The notes under the pieces are model-generated. The model had not been told where the DNA came from and did no database searches. It saw nothing but the letters and a program-made list of their open reading frames with translations. A stretch of DNA of 14,765 bases from the NCBI GenBank assembly GCA_029983705.1, contig JASBYZ010000033.1, forward strand, positions 1 through 14,765, given 5' to 3'. Position numbers and translations under genes: made by a program. The stretch is from Coriobacteriales bacterium. Its GTDB lineage: Bacteria > Actinomycetota > Coriobacteriia > Coriobacteriales > JAEZZM01. Below, one piece after another: positions 1-6,256 of this stretch (position 1 is its first letter; every line of letters begins with the position of its first letter).

Positions 1-281
1 AGATCAAAAAAGGTCAGCACAGCCCCGGATACTCAGCCTTTGAAGGGGCAAGCGATAAGGAAAGTAAACTTGACGATTATCTAAAAGAACATGAGATAGA
101 CACGGTTGATATCTGTGGGCTTGCGCTCTCCCACTGTGTCTTACAAAGTGCTCTTGATGCTCAAAGGCTTGGTTACAAGACATGCGTGTTTTCAAATTTA
201 AGCCTTGCGGTTGATGCAAGTAAAACAGATGAGATTCTTAAGCAATTGCAAGATGCGGGCGTACAAATAAAACGAGCCTAG
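1..281 (+). CDS. pncA: Nicotinamidase (PncA), 3' partial
   Basis: This is the C-terminal ~92 residues of a nicotinamidase of the isochorismatase-like hydrolase family, which hydrolyses nicotinamide to nicotinate and ammonia in NAD salvage. The reading frame is open from base 3 to the TAG at 279-281; the 5' part lies outside the window. Visible family marks are KG followed by a SAFEG segment (catalytic lysine region, fragment residues 3-15) and CGLALSHCV (residues 38-46), whose second Cys matches the catalytic nucleophile. The usual motif there is GxATDxC, so LSH in place of TDx is a mild variant. ALDAQRLGY and the closing alpha/beta stretch also fit the family. The gene converges on cstA, and its last codons lie inside a perfect hairpin that appears to serve as the cstA terminator. 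The family call is firm; nicotinamide as substrate is inferred from family similarity. Confidence 0.85.
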   Translation, partial: IKKGQHSPGYSAFEGASDKESKLDDYLKEHEIDTVDICGLALSHCVLQSALDAQRLGYKTCVFSNLSLAVDASKTDEILKQLQDAGVQIKRA

Positions 282-298
282 GTTTTGACCTAGGCTCG
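273..298 (-). terminator. Rho-independent terminator for cstA, overlapping the pncA stop
   Basis: A perfect 11-bp stem (273-283 with 288-298) closes a 4-base loop TTTG. Read on the minus strand, it is followed by TTTTATTTG, a good U-tract. On the plus strand the following bases (CAGCTGAA) are not U-rich. It therefore best serves leftward cstA transcription. The left arm contains the pncA stop codon, and the U-tract is encoded by pncA codons. Confidence 0.8.
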
Positions 299-335
299 CA
301 GCTGAATTTTGTATGTGCAAAGCTTAAGAGAAGAT

Positions 336-1916
336 TTATTTTTCTTGATCAAGCTTTACTTGTGCAGGAGTTTCATACACATCGGTGTTTTCAATAGTTC
401 TTGCTTTAATTCCCTTATTACGCTTCATGCCAGCTCTTAGGATAGCTGCAATATATACAACGGTAAAGATTGCGCCAAGAACATAAGAGATAGCCCAGCT
501 TAAGTGGAATCCAATAGGTGCTGAGAAAATGTAGCTGGTTACTACAAACATGTAGAAAGCACCTGGGATGAGGCAGATAAGGTAGAAAGGCTTATCAAAT
601 CTACCAGCTAAATAAATTGCACCCATACCAAAGGCAAATACTGCAAGTGCCTCATTTGCAAATCCAAAGTAGCGCCAGAGGATGCTAAATCCGTTTGGAT
701 TTACCTTTGCAAAGATTAGTACGCCAAGTACAAGCGCAAAGATAACAAGCGCCATAATAACAACGTTTGAACGCTTTCTTTGGTCAATGTGGAAGTAGTC
801 TCCAACCATCATACGCAAAGATCTGAGTGCCGTATCTCCTGAGGTAATTGGTAAAACAATAACACCCAAGATAGCAAGTACACCACCAACAGCGCCTAAG
901 AAGGTCATTGAGATAACTGAAACCATCTCAGTTGAGTTAGCGGTTGCAACCTGTGCACCCATGTTGTAGATAACCATTGCACCAGCTGCCCAAATCATAG
1001 CGATAAGGCCCTCTGCAACCATCATGTTATAGAAGGTTGAACGACCCTGACGCTCATCTGGAACTGAGCGAGCAATTAAGGTTGCCTGTGATGAGTGGAA
1101 ACCTGAGGTAATACCGCAGGCTACGGTAATAAAGAAGATTGGTACCAAATTGCTTGGAGTAATAGCTCCGTCAGGAACTAATACGCCATATGGTGCGCCT
1201 TCTGGATATACTGCTCCAGGAATCCAGTTTGGCATTAAGCTGGTATCAAAGATGTAACCGCGAACAAAAAGTGCTCCAAGAATACCCACAGCAGAAATAA
1301 TTAGCACGGCACCAAAGATTGGGTACACACGACCAATGATTTTATCGATAGGGGTAATTGAAGCTAGTAGATAGTACAGTAGGATGATTCCATAAATTAC
1401 AAAAAGTGGAATGAGTTTATTAATTGACTCGCCCTCTCCCACAGTTGTTGGAACCCCAATAAGACCTGCAATTAAGTCTCCTGGTAGATATAAGAATACA
1501 ACACCTACCAAGAACATAAGCAAACAAGCGAACACATTATAAATGTGATAGGTTGTGTTGCCCATAAATCTTCTGATGAGTGCAGGCATTTGGTCACCAT
1601 TATTTCTCACTGATAGCATACCTGAGAAATAATCGTGAACAGCACCGCCCAAAACATTTCCAATAGGGATAAGAATGAACGCTAAAGGTCCAAATAAAAT
1701 ACCCTGAATTGGTCCAAGAATTGGTCCAGTACCAGCAATGTTTAGTAACTCGATAAGCATGTTTTTCCATTTTGGCATTGGGATATAGTCCAAGCCGTCA
1801 CGTTTTACCATTGCTGGAGTTGGTCTGTCATCTGGAGCAAAGATGTTTTCTACGAATTTACCGTAGATTGCTCCTCCAACAAATAAGACAACAAGACCGA
1901 TCAAAAATGTGATCAT
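336..1916 (-). CDS. cstA: Carbon starvation protein CstA family transporter
   Basis: This is a 526-residue polytopic membrane protein of the CstA family. Characterised members take up peptides or pyruvate during nutrient limitation. The N-terminus shows the family block ending FAPDDRPTPAM, then IAGTGPILGPIQG and HDYFSG, followed by many hydrophobic helices to the C-terminus. It is shorter than E. coli CstA (about 700 residues) and resembles the short Gram-positive form. I start it at the ATG at 1914-1916 because GGAGG lies four bases upstream. The longer frame starting at 1970 (18 more residues) has no good ribosome binding site, and it would place a perfect CRP-type palindrome (1947-1962) inside the gene. 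A terminator hairpin follows at 273-298. The true substrate (pyruvate, peptide or both) cannot be told from sequence. Confidence 0.9.
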   Translation of the reverse strand: MITFLIGLVVLFVGGAIYGKFVENIFAPDDRPTPAMVKRDGLDYIPMPKWKNMLIELLNIAGTGPILGPIQGILFGPLAFILIPIGNVLGGAVHDYFSGMLSVRNNGDQMPALIRRFMGNTTYHIYNVFACLLMFLVGVVFLYLPGDLIAGLIGVPTTVGEGESINKLIPLFVIYGIILLYYLLASITPIDKIIGRVYPIFGAVLIISAVGILGALFVRGYIFDTSLMPNWIPGAVYPEGAPYGVLVPDGAITPSNLVPIFFITVACGITSGFHSSQATLIARSVPDERQGRSTFYNMMVAEGLIAMIWAAGAMVIYNMGAQVATANSTEMVSVISMTFLGAVGGVLAILGVIVLPITSGDTALRSLRMMVGDYFHIDQRKRSNVVIMALVIFALVLGVLIFAKVNPNGFSILWRYFGFANEALAVFAFGMGAIYLAGRFDKPFYLICLIPGAFYMFVVTSYIFSAPIGFHLSWAISYVLGAIFTVVYIAAILRAGMKRNKGIKARTIENTDVYETPAQVKLDQEK

Positions 1917-1946
1917 GTTTCCTCCGAAAATAGCCAATAATCCATT

Positions 1947-1962
1947 TGTGACTAAACTCACA
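1947..1962. promoter_or_regulatory. CRP-type operator, proximal site at cstA
   Basis: TGTGA-CTAAAC-TCACA is a perfect match to the E. coli CRP half-sites with the usual 6-base spacer, and flanking A/T bases extend the match. Its centre is about 38 bases upstream of the chosen cstA ATG. A possible promoter read on the minus strand (TTGCTT, 17 bases, AATAAT ending at 1969) would put this site at about the transcription start. There it would act as a repressor site. A Crp/Fnr-family regulator is inferred. Confidence 0.6.
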
Positions 1963-2035
1963 TTTGCCATTATTTCTCATAATCTTGAACTAAGCAATAA
2001 AAAATTCGAGGTATTAGTTAAGTGATGCCAATTAT

Positions 2036-2051
2036 TGTGTCTATTGTCACA
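2036..2051. promoter_or_regulatory. CRP-type operator, distal site at cstA
   Basis: TGTGT-CTATTG-TCACA differs from the CRP consensus half-sites at one base and keeps the 6-base spacer. It lies 89 bases from the centre of the proximal site, between the doc stop and cstA. Relative to the candidate cstA start site near 1962 its centre is about 81 bases upstream, a position compatible with class I activation. The outer TGCC (2026-2029) and GGCA (2054-2057) may be coincidental. Confidence 0.4.
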
Positions 2052-2083
2052 AAGGCAATATATTTTGTTCGGCTGAAACCTGA

Positions 2084-2467
2084 CTATTTCTTATGAAGTT
2101 GTGACTTAATATAAGAAGCGAGTTGCTCCTGGCCTATTTTTCCTGAAGCAATATCAACCATTAGATCTACAAGCTCTCTATTACTCAAATTAATCTCAAA
2201 GCCATTGATATCTAGAAAGACAAATAACGCTAGAGCTGTAGTTCTTTTATTTCCATCAGAAAAAGGATGATTTTGGATAATGGAGTATATAAGTGCAGCG
2301 GCCTTATCTTCAATATGTGGATATAAATCTTGACTCGCAAAGGTTTGCTGAGGGTTATAGAGGGCAGATTCAAGCAGACCTTCATCACGAAGGCCTAAAG
2401 CTCCTCCAAAACGTTGAAGTAAGTAGTCGTGAAGCAGTAATATCTGCTCTTTATTTAGATATCGCAT
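2084..2467 (-). CDS. doc: Doc-type toxin (Fic/Doc family)
   Basis: This is a 127-residue death-on-curing family toxin. Residues 67-75, HPFSDGNKR, are the Fic/Doc active-site loop; the Lys where AMP-transferring Fic enzymes have Gly is typical of Doc. The well-studied P1 Doc phosphorylates elongation factor Tu and so stops translation. The helices around ALIYSIIQ and the N-terminal LHDYLLQRFGG segment fit the family, and the length matches P1 Doc (126 residues). The ATG at 2465-2467 lies inside the last codons of the antitoxin gene (13-base overlap), with no strong ribosome binding site of its own, suggesting translational coupling that limits toxin output. All active-site residues are present, so it looks intact. 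No clear terminator separates it from cstA, so read-through is possible. Confidence 0.9.
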   Translation of the reverse strand: MRYLNKEQILLLHDYLLQRFGGALGLRDEGLLESALYNPQQTFASQDLYPHIEDKAAALIYSIIQNHPFSDGNKRTTALALFVFLDINGFEINLSNRELVDLMVDIASGKIGQEQLASYIKSQLHKK

Positions 2468-2706
2468 TTGGATAACTCAGTAAATGCTTGATTATAGTCA
2501 TCAGCAAAGCGCTTAGCAATCGAAAGAAGCTCAGTGTTAGAAAGTTTCTCTTTTTGCTCAAGTAGCTCGCTATATTTTTCTATACTTACAACAACCATCG
2601 AGCCATAACCATTTTTAGTTAGATACACAGGCTCGCCTGTTTTAACCGCTTCTTCTATCTCGCTAAACTTATTTCTTAGGTCAGAAACTGGACGAATTGT
2701 AAACAT
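2455..2706 (-). CDS. phd: Phd/YefM-type antitoxin
   Basis: This is an 83-residue antitoxin of the Phd/YefM family. The N-terminal half (TIRPVSDLRNKFSEI, then GEPVYLTKNGYGSMVVVS) is the DNA-binding fold that autoregulates such operons. The C-terminal ~30 residues are charged and probably form the toxin-binding arm. I start it at the ATG at 2704-2706 because AGAGG lies six bases upstream. A longer frame from 2727 has no ribosome binding site and overlaps a palindrome that is probably the operator. The gene overlaps doc by 13 bases in the usual antitoxin-first order. The doc neighbour makes the assignment secure. Confidence 0.88.
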   Translation of the reverse strand: MFTIRPVSDLRNKFSEIEEAVKTGEPVYLTKNGYGSMVVVSIEKYSELLEQKEKLSNTELLSIAKRFADDYNQAFTELSKCDI

Positions 2707-2720
2707 ACTATTCCTCTTTT

Positions 2721-2738
2721 TTATCATAATATTGATAA
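2721..2738. promoter_or_regulatory. Candidate Phd operator
   Basis: TTATCA-N6-TGATAA is a perfect inverted repeat ending 14 bases upstream of the phd ATG. Phd proteins bind short palindromes over their own promoter, so this is the natural autoregulation site. AT-rich promoter-like sequence read on the minus strand lies just upstream (around 2740-2760). No binding data can be inferred beyond the symmetry and position. Confidence 0.45.
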
Positions 2739-2800
2739 TTTCTTATATATTACAGTATACACGAGTAGCTTTTTAGAAGCGATTTTTTATTGTGTCAGAC

Positions 2801-2832
2801 TTGACTGTTATACTTTCGTGAGTCAATATAAT
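2801..2832 (+). promoter_or_regulatory. Putative dinB promoter
   Basis: TTGACT (2801-2806) and a perfect TATAAT (2827-2832) precede dinB, but they are 20 bases apart, longer than the normal 16-18. TTGACT is also half of an inverted repeat with AGTCAA at 2821-2826. The TATAAT is probably the true -10 element, because the transcription start would then fall within the adjacent LexA-type box. An alternative -10, TATACT at 2809-2814, has only a weak -35. Confidence 0.45.
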
Positions 2833-2846
2833 AGAACACCTGTTCG
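2833..2846. promoter_or_regulatory. LexA-type SOS box upstream of dinB
   Basis: AGAACACCTGTTCG contains GAAC-ACCT-GTTC and matches the Gram-positive/actinobacterial LexA consensus CGAAC-RNNY-GTTCG except for the first base. It directly follows TATAAT and precedes the dinB ribosome binding site by four bases, so a bound repressor would block transcription start. Its position before a translesion polymerase gene is the expected SOS arrangement. Confidence 0.75.
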
Positions 2847-2859
2847 ATTTGGAGGCACC

Positions 2860-4149
2860 ATGCAATCGCTTTTTCAAGCACCTGAACTCGTCATTCTTCA
2901 TTCTGATATGAACTGCTTTTATGCCAGCGTAGAGTGTCTACATCGCCCTAGTATTAGAAATAAAGCAGTAGTTGTTGGTGGAGATGAAGAAGCTCGTCAC
3001 GGCATTGTGCTTGCAAAAAATCAAATTGCAAAAGCCTTTGGTGTCAAAACAGGAGAAGCGCTTTGGGAGGCACGACAAAAATGTCCAGACCTTGTAGTAG
3101 TTCCGCCTAACTACTCGCTGTACTTAAAGTTCTCAAAACTTGCGCGCGAAATTTATTATGAGTACACAGATTTAGTTGAACCCTTTGGACTTGATGAGGC
3201 ATGGCTTGACGTAAGCGACAGCTGCCACTTATGGGGCTCAGACATTGAGCTTTTGGTGGATGAAATTTCAAGTCGTATTAAGTTTGAGCTCGGAATTACC
3301 GTGTCAATTGGCGTGAGCTGGAATAAAATTTTTGCAAAGTTTGGAAGTGATTATAAAAAGCCTGACGGCATTATCTTTATTAGCCGCAATAACTATCAAG
3401 ACATTGTTTGGTCAGCCCCTGTTGAAGACCTCCTGTATGTAGGGCATGCCACAAAAAGAAAACTCAATGACTTTGGCATTTTTACTATTGGAGACTTAGC
3501 TATAAGTGATGATAGAGCTATACACATGCGCCTTGGCAAAGTAGGAGATATTCTTTTAAGCTTTGCACGAGGAGAAGATAGCTCTGAGGTACGATCTTTT
3601 AACCCAAACCTTGCGGATATTATGCATGAGATTAAAAGCGTAGGTAATGGTCTAACTGCTCCGCAAGACTTAATCACTAAGCAAGACTGCAAAGCACTTA
3701 TATATCTTCTCTCAGAGTCCGTAGCTCAGCGTCTGCGCGAATATAAGTTTTTAGCAAACACCATTGGCATACATGTACGAGACAACAAGCTCTGCTCTTA
3801 CAGTGCTCAAGCACCCCTAAGCCACCCAAGTAACATCACTTCAGAAATTGCGAGTGCAGCCTTTCACTTACTTGCAGAGCATGAGCCCTTTGATGGAAGC
3901 AGAATTTTAAGATCTTTACACGTACGTGCAAGCAACCTAAGCCTTGCAGATAGATTTGTTCAATACGATATTTTTGGAGTGTCTGAAAAGCGTGAAAAGC
4001 TCAAGCAGCTTGACGGAGCCATAGATGCACTGAGGCAGCGTTTTGGCAATGGGATAATCAAGCGAGGAGCAGAGATTACTAACAGCAGCATGGCAGACCT
4101 GGATATTAAACGTGATAACATCATCCACCCCGTAGGCTTTTTCTCATAA
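2860..4149 (+). CDS. dinB: Y-family DNA polymerase IV (DinB)
   Basis: This 429-residue translesion DNA polymerase copies past damaged template bases with low fidelity. Family marks from the chosen start are HSDMNCFYASVE at residues 14-25, with the first catalytic Asp (16) and a Tyr steric gate (21), and GLDEAWLD at 110-117, with the catalytic pair Asp112-Glu113. SIGVSWNKIFAKFGSDYKKPDG is the palm/thumb signature, and the little-finger domain follows to the C-terminus. I start at the ATG at 2860, with GGAGG four bases upstream. An in-frame GTG at 2818 would make the TATAAT and SOS box part of the coding sequence, so I reject it. The gene is complete, and the next gene follows after 32 bases, suggesting one SOS-controlled transcript. 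Confidence 0.92.
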   Translation: MQSLFQAPELVILHSDMNCFYASVECLHRPSIRNKAVVVGGDEEARHGIVLAKNQIAKAFGVKTGEALWEARQKCPDLVVVPPNYSLYLKFSKLAREIYYEYTDLVEPFGLDEAWLDVSDSCHLWGSDIELLVDEISSRIKFELGITVSIGVSWNKIFAKFGSDYKKPDGIIFISRNNYQDIVWSAPVEDLLYVGHATKRKLNDFGIFTIGDLAISDDRAIHMRLGKVGDILLSFARGEDSSEVRSFNPNLADIMHEIKSVGNGLTAPQDLITKQDCKALIYLLSESVAQRLREYKFLANTIGIHVRDNKLCSYSAQAPLSHPSNITSEIASAAFHLLAEHEPFDGSRILRSLHVRASNLSLADRFVQYDIFGVSEKREKLKQLDGAIDALRQRFGNGIIKRGAEITNSSMADLDIKRDNIIHPVGFFS

Positions 4150-4181
4150 ACATATATATGTAGGGAGGAGTTGAGAAAAAC

Positions 4182-4451
4182 ATGACGCGCGGAATTGCAC
4201 ATCGCCAAAAACGCTATGTAGAAGTGTTAGCACGCTTTAGCCCAGACGGCAGAATACTTCCTGTTGAAGTCTACTGGGAAGATGGCAGGCGCTTTAAAAT
4301 AGATAGAGTTATTGAAGCGCGTCGAGCTGCCTCACTTAAGGTGGGTGGCACAGGCATGCGTTATCTTTGCCAAATTGGAGGCACAAGAACTTACTTATAT
4401 TTTGAAGACCCCGCCTGGTTTGTAGAAGAAAAGATTGTAGAGATGCCCTAA
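4182..4451 (+). CDS. Small conserved protein of unknown function, downstream of dinB
   Basis: This is an 89-residue basic protein with no signal peptide or membrane segment, so it is probably cytoplasmic. The sequence looks rich in beta strands: RYVEVLARFSPDGRILPVEVYW, then FKIDRVIEARRAASL, then MRYLCQIGGTRTYLYFED. It ends in an acidic-aromatic tail (AWFVEEKIVEMP). GGGAGGAG at 4163-4170 is an unusually distant ribosome binding site (11-base gap), but no alternative in-frame start exists before a stop at 4161. It lies 32 bases after dinB in the same direction and is probably co-transcribed, so it may act with Pol IV or in DNA damage tolerance. Size and context recall the small DUF6504-type proteins found beside error-prone polymerases in Actinomycetota. 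I cannot confirm that link, and the function is unknown. Confidence 0.75.
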   Translation: MTRGIAHRQKRYVEVLARFSPDGRILPVEVYWEDGRRFKIDRVIEARRAASLKVGGTGMRYLCQIGGTRTYLYFEDPAWFVEEKIVEMP

Positions 4452-4511
4452 ATTAGCTACACAATTTATCGTAAGATACTATAAGAACAATCCAAAAAAC
4501 GGGAGCGCAGC

Positions 4512-5594
4512 ATGAGCCAATCACAGCAGATAAAACTTGAAGACTACACCACATTACATATTGGTGGACCAGCTCAAGCCTTCTACCACACCCAAGATCG
4601 CGATGAATTTATTGGGCGCATTCAGGAGGCAGATAAAACGTGCACTCCCCTCTTAATACTTGGTGGCGGATCTAATATTTTAGTAAGTGATCAAGGCTTT
4701 GATGGCACTGTTATTAAAGATGGTCGAGAAGAGCTTGAGATTAAATCTAATGAGAAAAGCAAGACCGCACAAATTACGGTAAGTGCAGGATATTGCTGGG
4801 ATGACTTTGTTAAGTGGACAATAGAGCATGGACTTAGTGGACTCAGTGCTCTATCTGGTATTCCAGGAAGCGTAGGGGGATCCCCTGTACAAAACATAGG
4901 TGCCTATGGACATGAGGTTTCAAGTGTAATTAATTCAGTTATTGCCTATGACCGCTTTGAACAAAAAGAGGTGGAGCTTCACGCTCAAGACTTAGCATTT
5001 GCCTATAGATCTTCAGCAATTAAACGCTCAATTGCCGAGGCAAAAGACTCTGATCCAGTTGCCCTAGGCCCAAGTGGCAGATGGATAGTACTTGAAGTTG
5101 TCTTTACTCTTGAAAAATCACTACTCTCTGAACCGGTAAAGTATGCAGAGCTTGCACGCCAACTGGGAACACAACAAGGCGCGCGACTCGAATCAAAAGA
5201 AATCAGAAAGCATGTACTAGAACTTAGAGATAAAAAAGGCATGCGCTACAACAAAGAAGATAGGGACTGCTGGTCTGCAGGCTCCTTTTTTACAAACCCA
5301 ATACTTAGTAAAGAACAAGAACAGGCTCTAGACTCAGAGGCTCCTCGCTATAAATATCTTGACGGATATAAATCATCAGCTGCCTGGCTTATAGATCATG
5401 CGGGTTTTCATAAAGGCTTTAAACTTGATGACTCAGGAGCTCAGCTCTCAACAAAACACGTCTTGGCACTTTGCAACCATAAGGCTGCTCGCGCACAAGA
5501 CGTGTTAAAACTTGCTCAACATATTCAAGCAGGTGTATTTGAAAAATATCAAATCGCCCTTGAAATGGAAGCAATTAAAGTTGGTTTAGACTAA
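4512..5594 (+). CDS. murB: UDP-N-acetylenolpyruvoylglucosamine reductase (MurB)
   Basis: This cytoplasmic flavoenzyme reduces UDP-GlcNAc-enolpyruvate to UDP-MurNAc with NADPH, the second committed step of peptidoglycan synthesis. At 360 residues it has the FAD-binding marks TLHIGGPA (14-21), ILGGGSNILVSD (49-60) and GIPGSVGGSPVQNIGAYG (116-133). Catalytic residues fit the family: Arg166 in YRSS, Ser258 in AGSFFTNP, and Glu353 near the C-terminus. The intact Tyr-containing loop and extra residues mark it as type I (E. coli-like). GGGAG lies six bases before the ATG. A weak promoter (TTAGCT, 18 bases, TACTAT at 4477-4482) may give it its own transcript, which matters because an essential wall gene should not depend on SOS induction from dinB. 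It converges on the Mop gene with only three bases between stop codons. Confidence 0.95.
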   Translation: MSQSQQIKLEDYTTLHIGGPAQAFYHTQDRDEFIGRIQEADKTCTPLLILGGGSNILVSDQGFDGTVIKDGREELEIKSNEKSKTAQITVSAGYCWDDFVKWTIEHGLSGLSALSGIPGSVGGSPVQNIGAYGHEVSSVINSVIAYDRFEQKEVELHAQDLAFAYRSSAIKRSIAEAKDSDPVALGPSGRWIVLEVVFTLEKSLLSEPVKYAELARQLGTQQGARLESKEIRKHVLELRDKKGMRYNKEDRDCWSAGSFFTNPILSKEQEQALDSEAPRYKYLDGYKSSAAWLIDHAGFHKGFKLDDSGAQLSTKHVLALCNHKAARAQDVLKLAQHIQAGVFEKYQIALEMEAIKVGLD

Positions 5595-5597
5595 AAC

Positions 5598-6020
5598 TTA
5601 AGCAATACCAACGATAACATCGGTTGACTTAATAATAGCTACAACCTCAGTGCCATCTTCAAGGCCAAGATCCTTAGCTGATTGTAAGGAGATGTCTGAA
5701 GAAATAACTTCGCCACCCTCAAGTTTGATGCGAACTACAGCGCTTACAGCGCCCTCATCAACTGACTCAACCTTACCTGCAAGTTGGTTTCTAGCTGAAA
5801 TGCCCTCAACCTTGCTGCCCTTAGCAACAATCACATTGCTTGACTTGATGATTGCATAAACCTCTTTACCTTCTTCAAGGCCAAGCTCTTTAGTAGCCTC
5901 TAAGGTGATGGTTGATGAAAGCTTATTTGAACCAGCCTCTAAAACGATGTGTGCATTAACTGCACCCTCTTCAACTGCGAGTACTTTTGATGCAATAACA
6001 TTTCTTGCTGATAATTTCAT
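5598..6020 (-). CDS. Molybdate-binding protein with tandem Mop (TOBE) domains
   Basis: This 140-residue cytoplasmic molbindin has two Mop domains in tandem: about residues 2-66 and 74-140, joined by a short linker. Each begins with the SARN motif (4-7 and 75-78) and contains an EEGA/DEGA turn, a KELGLEEG/KDLGLEDG helix and a closing AIIKSxxVIV strand. The architecture is that of di-Mop proteins such as ModG (about 142 residues), which oligomerise and store molybdate or tungstate. Its neighbours 6257-7998 encode electron-transfer subunits of a molybdenum-type oxidoreductase, so molybdenum homeostasis is a plausible role. The ribosome binding site is modest (AAAGGG, six bases from the ATG), and the upstream 160 bases are very AT-rich, with candidate -10 sequences but no clear operator. 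The metal it binds is not determined by sequence. Confidence 0.88.
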   Translation of the reverse strand: MKLSARNVIASKVLAVEEGAVNAHIVLEAGSNKLSSTITLEATKELGLEEGKEVYAIIKSSNVIVAKGSKVEGISARNQLAGKVESVDEGAVSAVVRIKLEGGEVISSDISLQSAKDLGLEDGTEVVAIIKSTDVIVGIA

Positions 6021-6185
6021 GTAAATCCCTTTCTTTAAGATTGGCTTTTATATTTAGAACTGATAAATATAGTACCCGGGTTAATTAAAAATAATAGTAT
6101 AAAAGAGGGAATCTATTCACCTATTTTTGGTTTATTCGAAATATTAAATAATATGTCCATTGGATAATGCAGCTAGCTAAAGTGC

Positions 6186-6219
6186 AAAAAGGCGGACACC
6201 CAAATTGAGTGCCCGCCTT
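6186..6219 (-). terminator. Terminator after the dmsBC-type pair
   Basis: AAGGCGG (6189-6195) pairs with CCGCCTT (6213-6219), and the stem continues with GTG/CAC pairs across one mismatch. Read on the minus strand, the stem is followed by TTTTT (6186-6190). It lies about 40 bases past the anchor-subunit stop codon and ends that leftward transcript before the Mop gene. Confidence 0.75.
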
Positions 6220-6256
6220 CAAAGATTAAATATGTACAAAATGTAGAAATGAGCCT

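Noticed and set aside
2818..2859. GTG start giving dinB 14 extra residues
   Set aside because: It would translate the TATAAT and the SOS box; the ATG at 2860 has GGAGG and gives the normal DinB N-terminus.
3396..3692. Minus-strand open frame inside dinB
   Set aside because: It lies opposite conserved polymerase coding sequence, with no ribosome binding site or recognisable product.
6074..6088. ACCCGGGT and TTAATTAA palindromes upstream of the Mop gene
   Set aside because: Short self-complementary words in AT-rich sequence with no matching second copy; not enough to call an operator.
6141..6154. ATATTA/TAATAT dyad as a ModE molybdate-regulator site
   Set aside because: The symmetry is real but pure A/T, and the spacing and sequence do not fit the ModE consensus known from E. 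coli.
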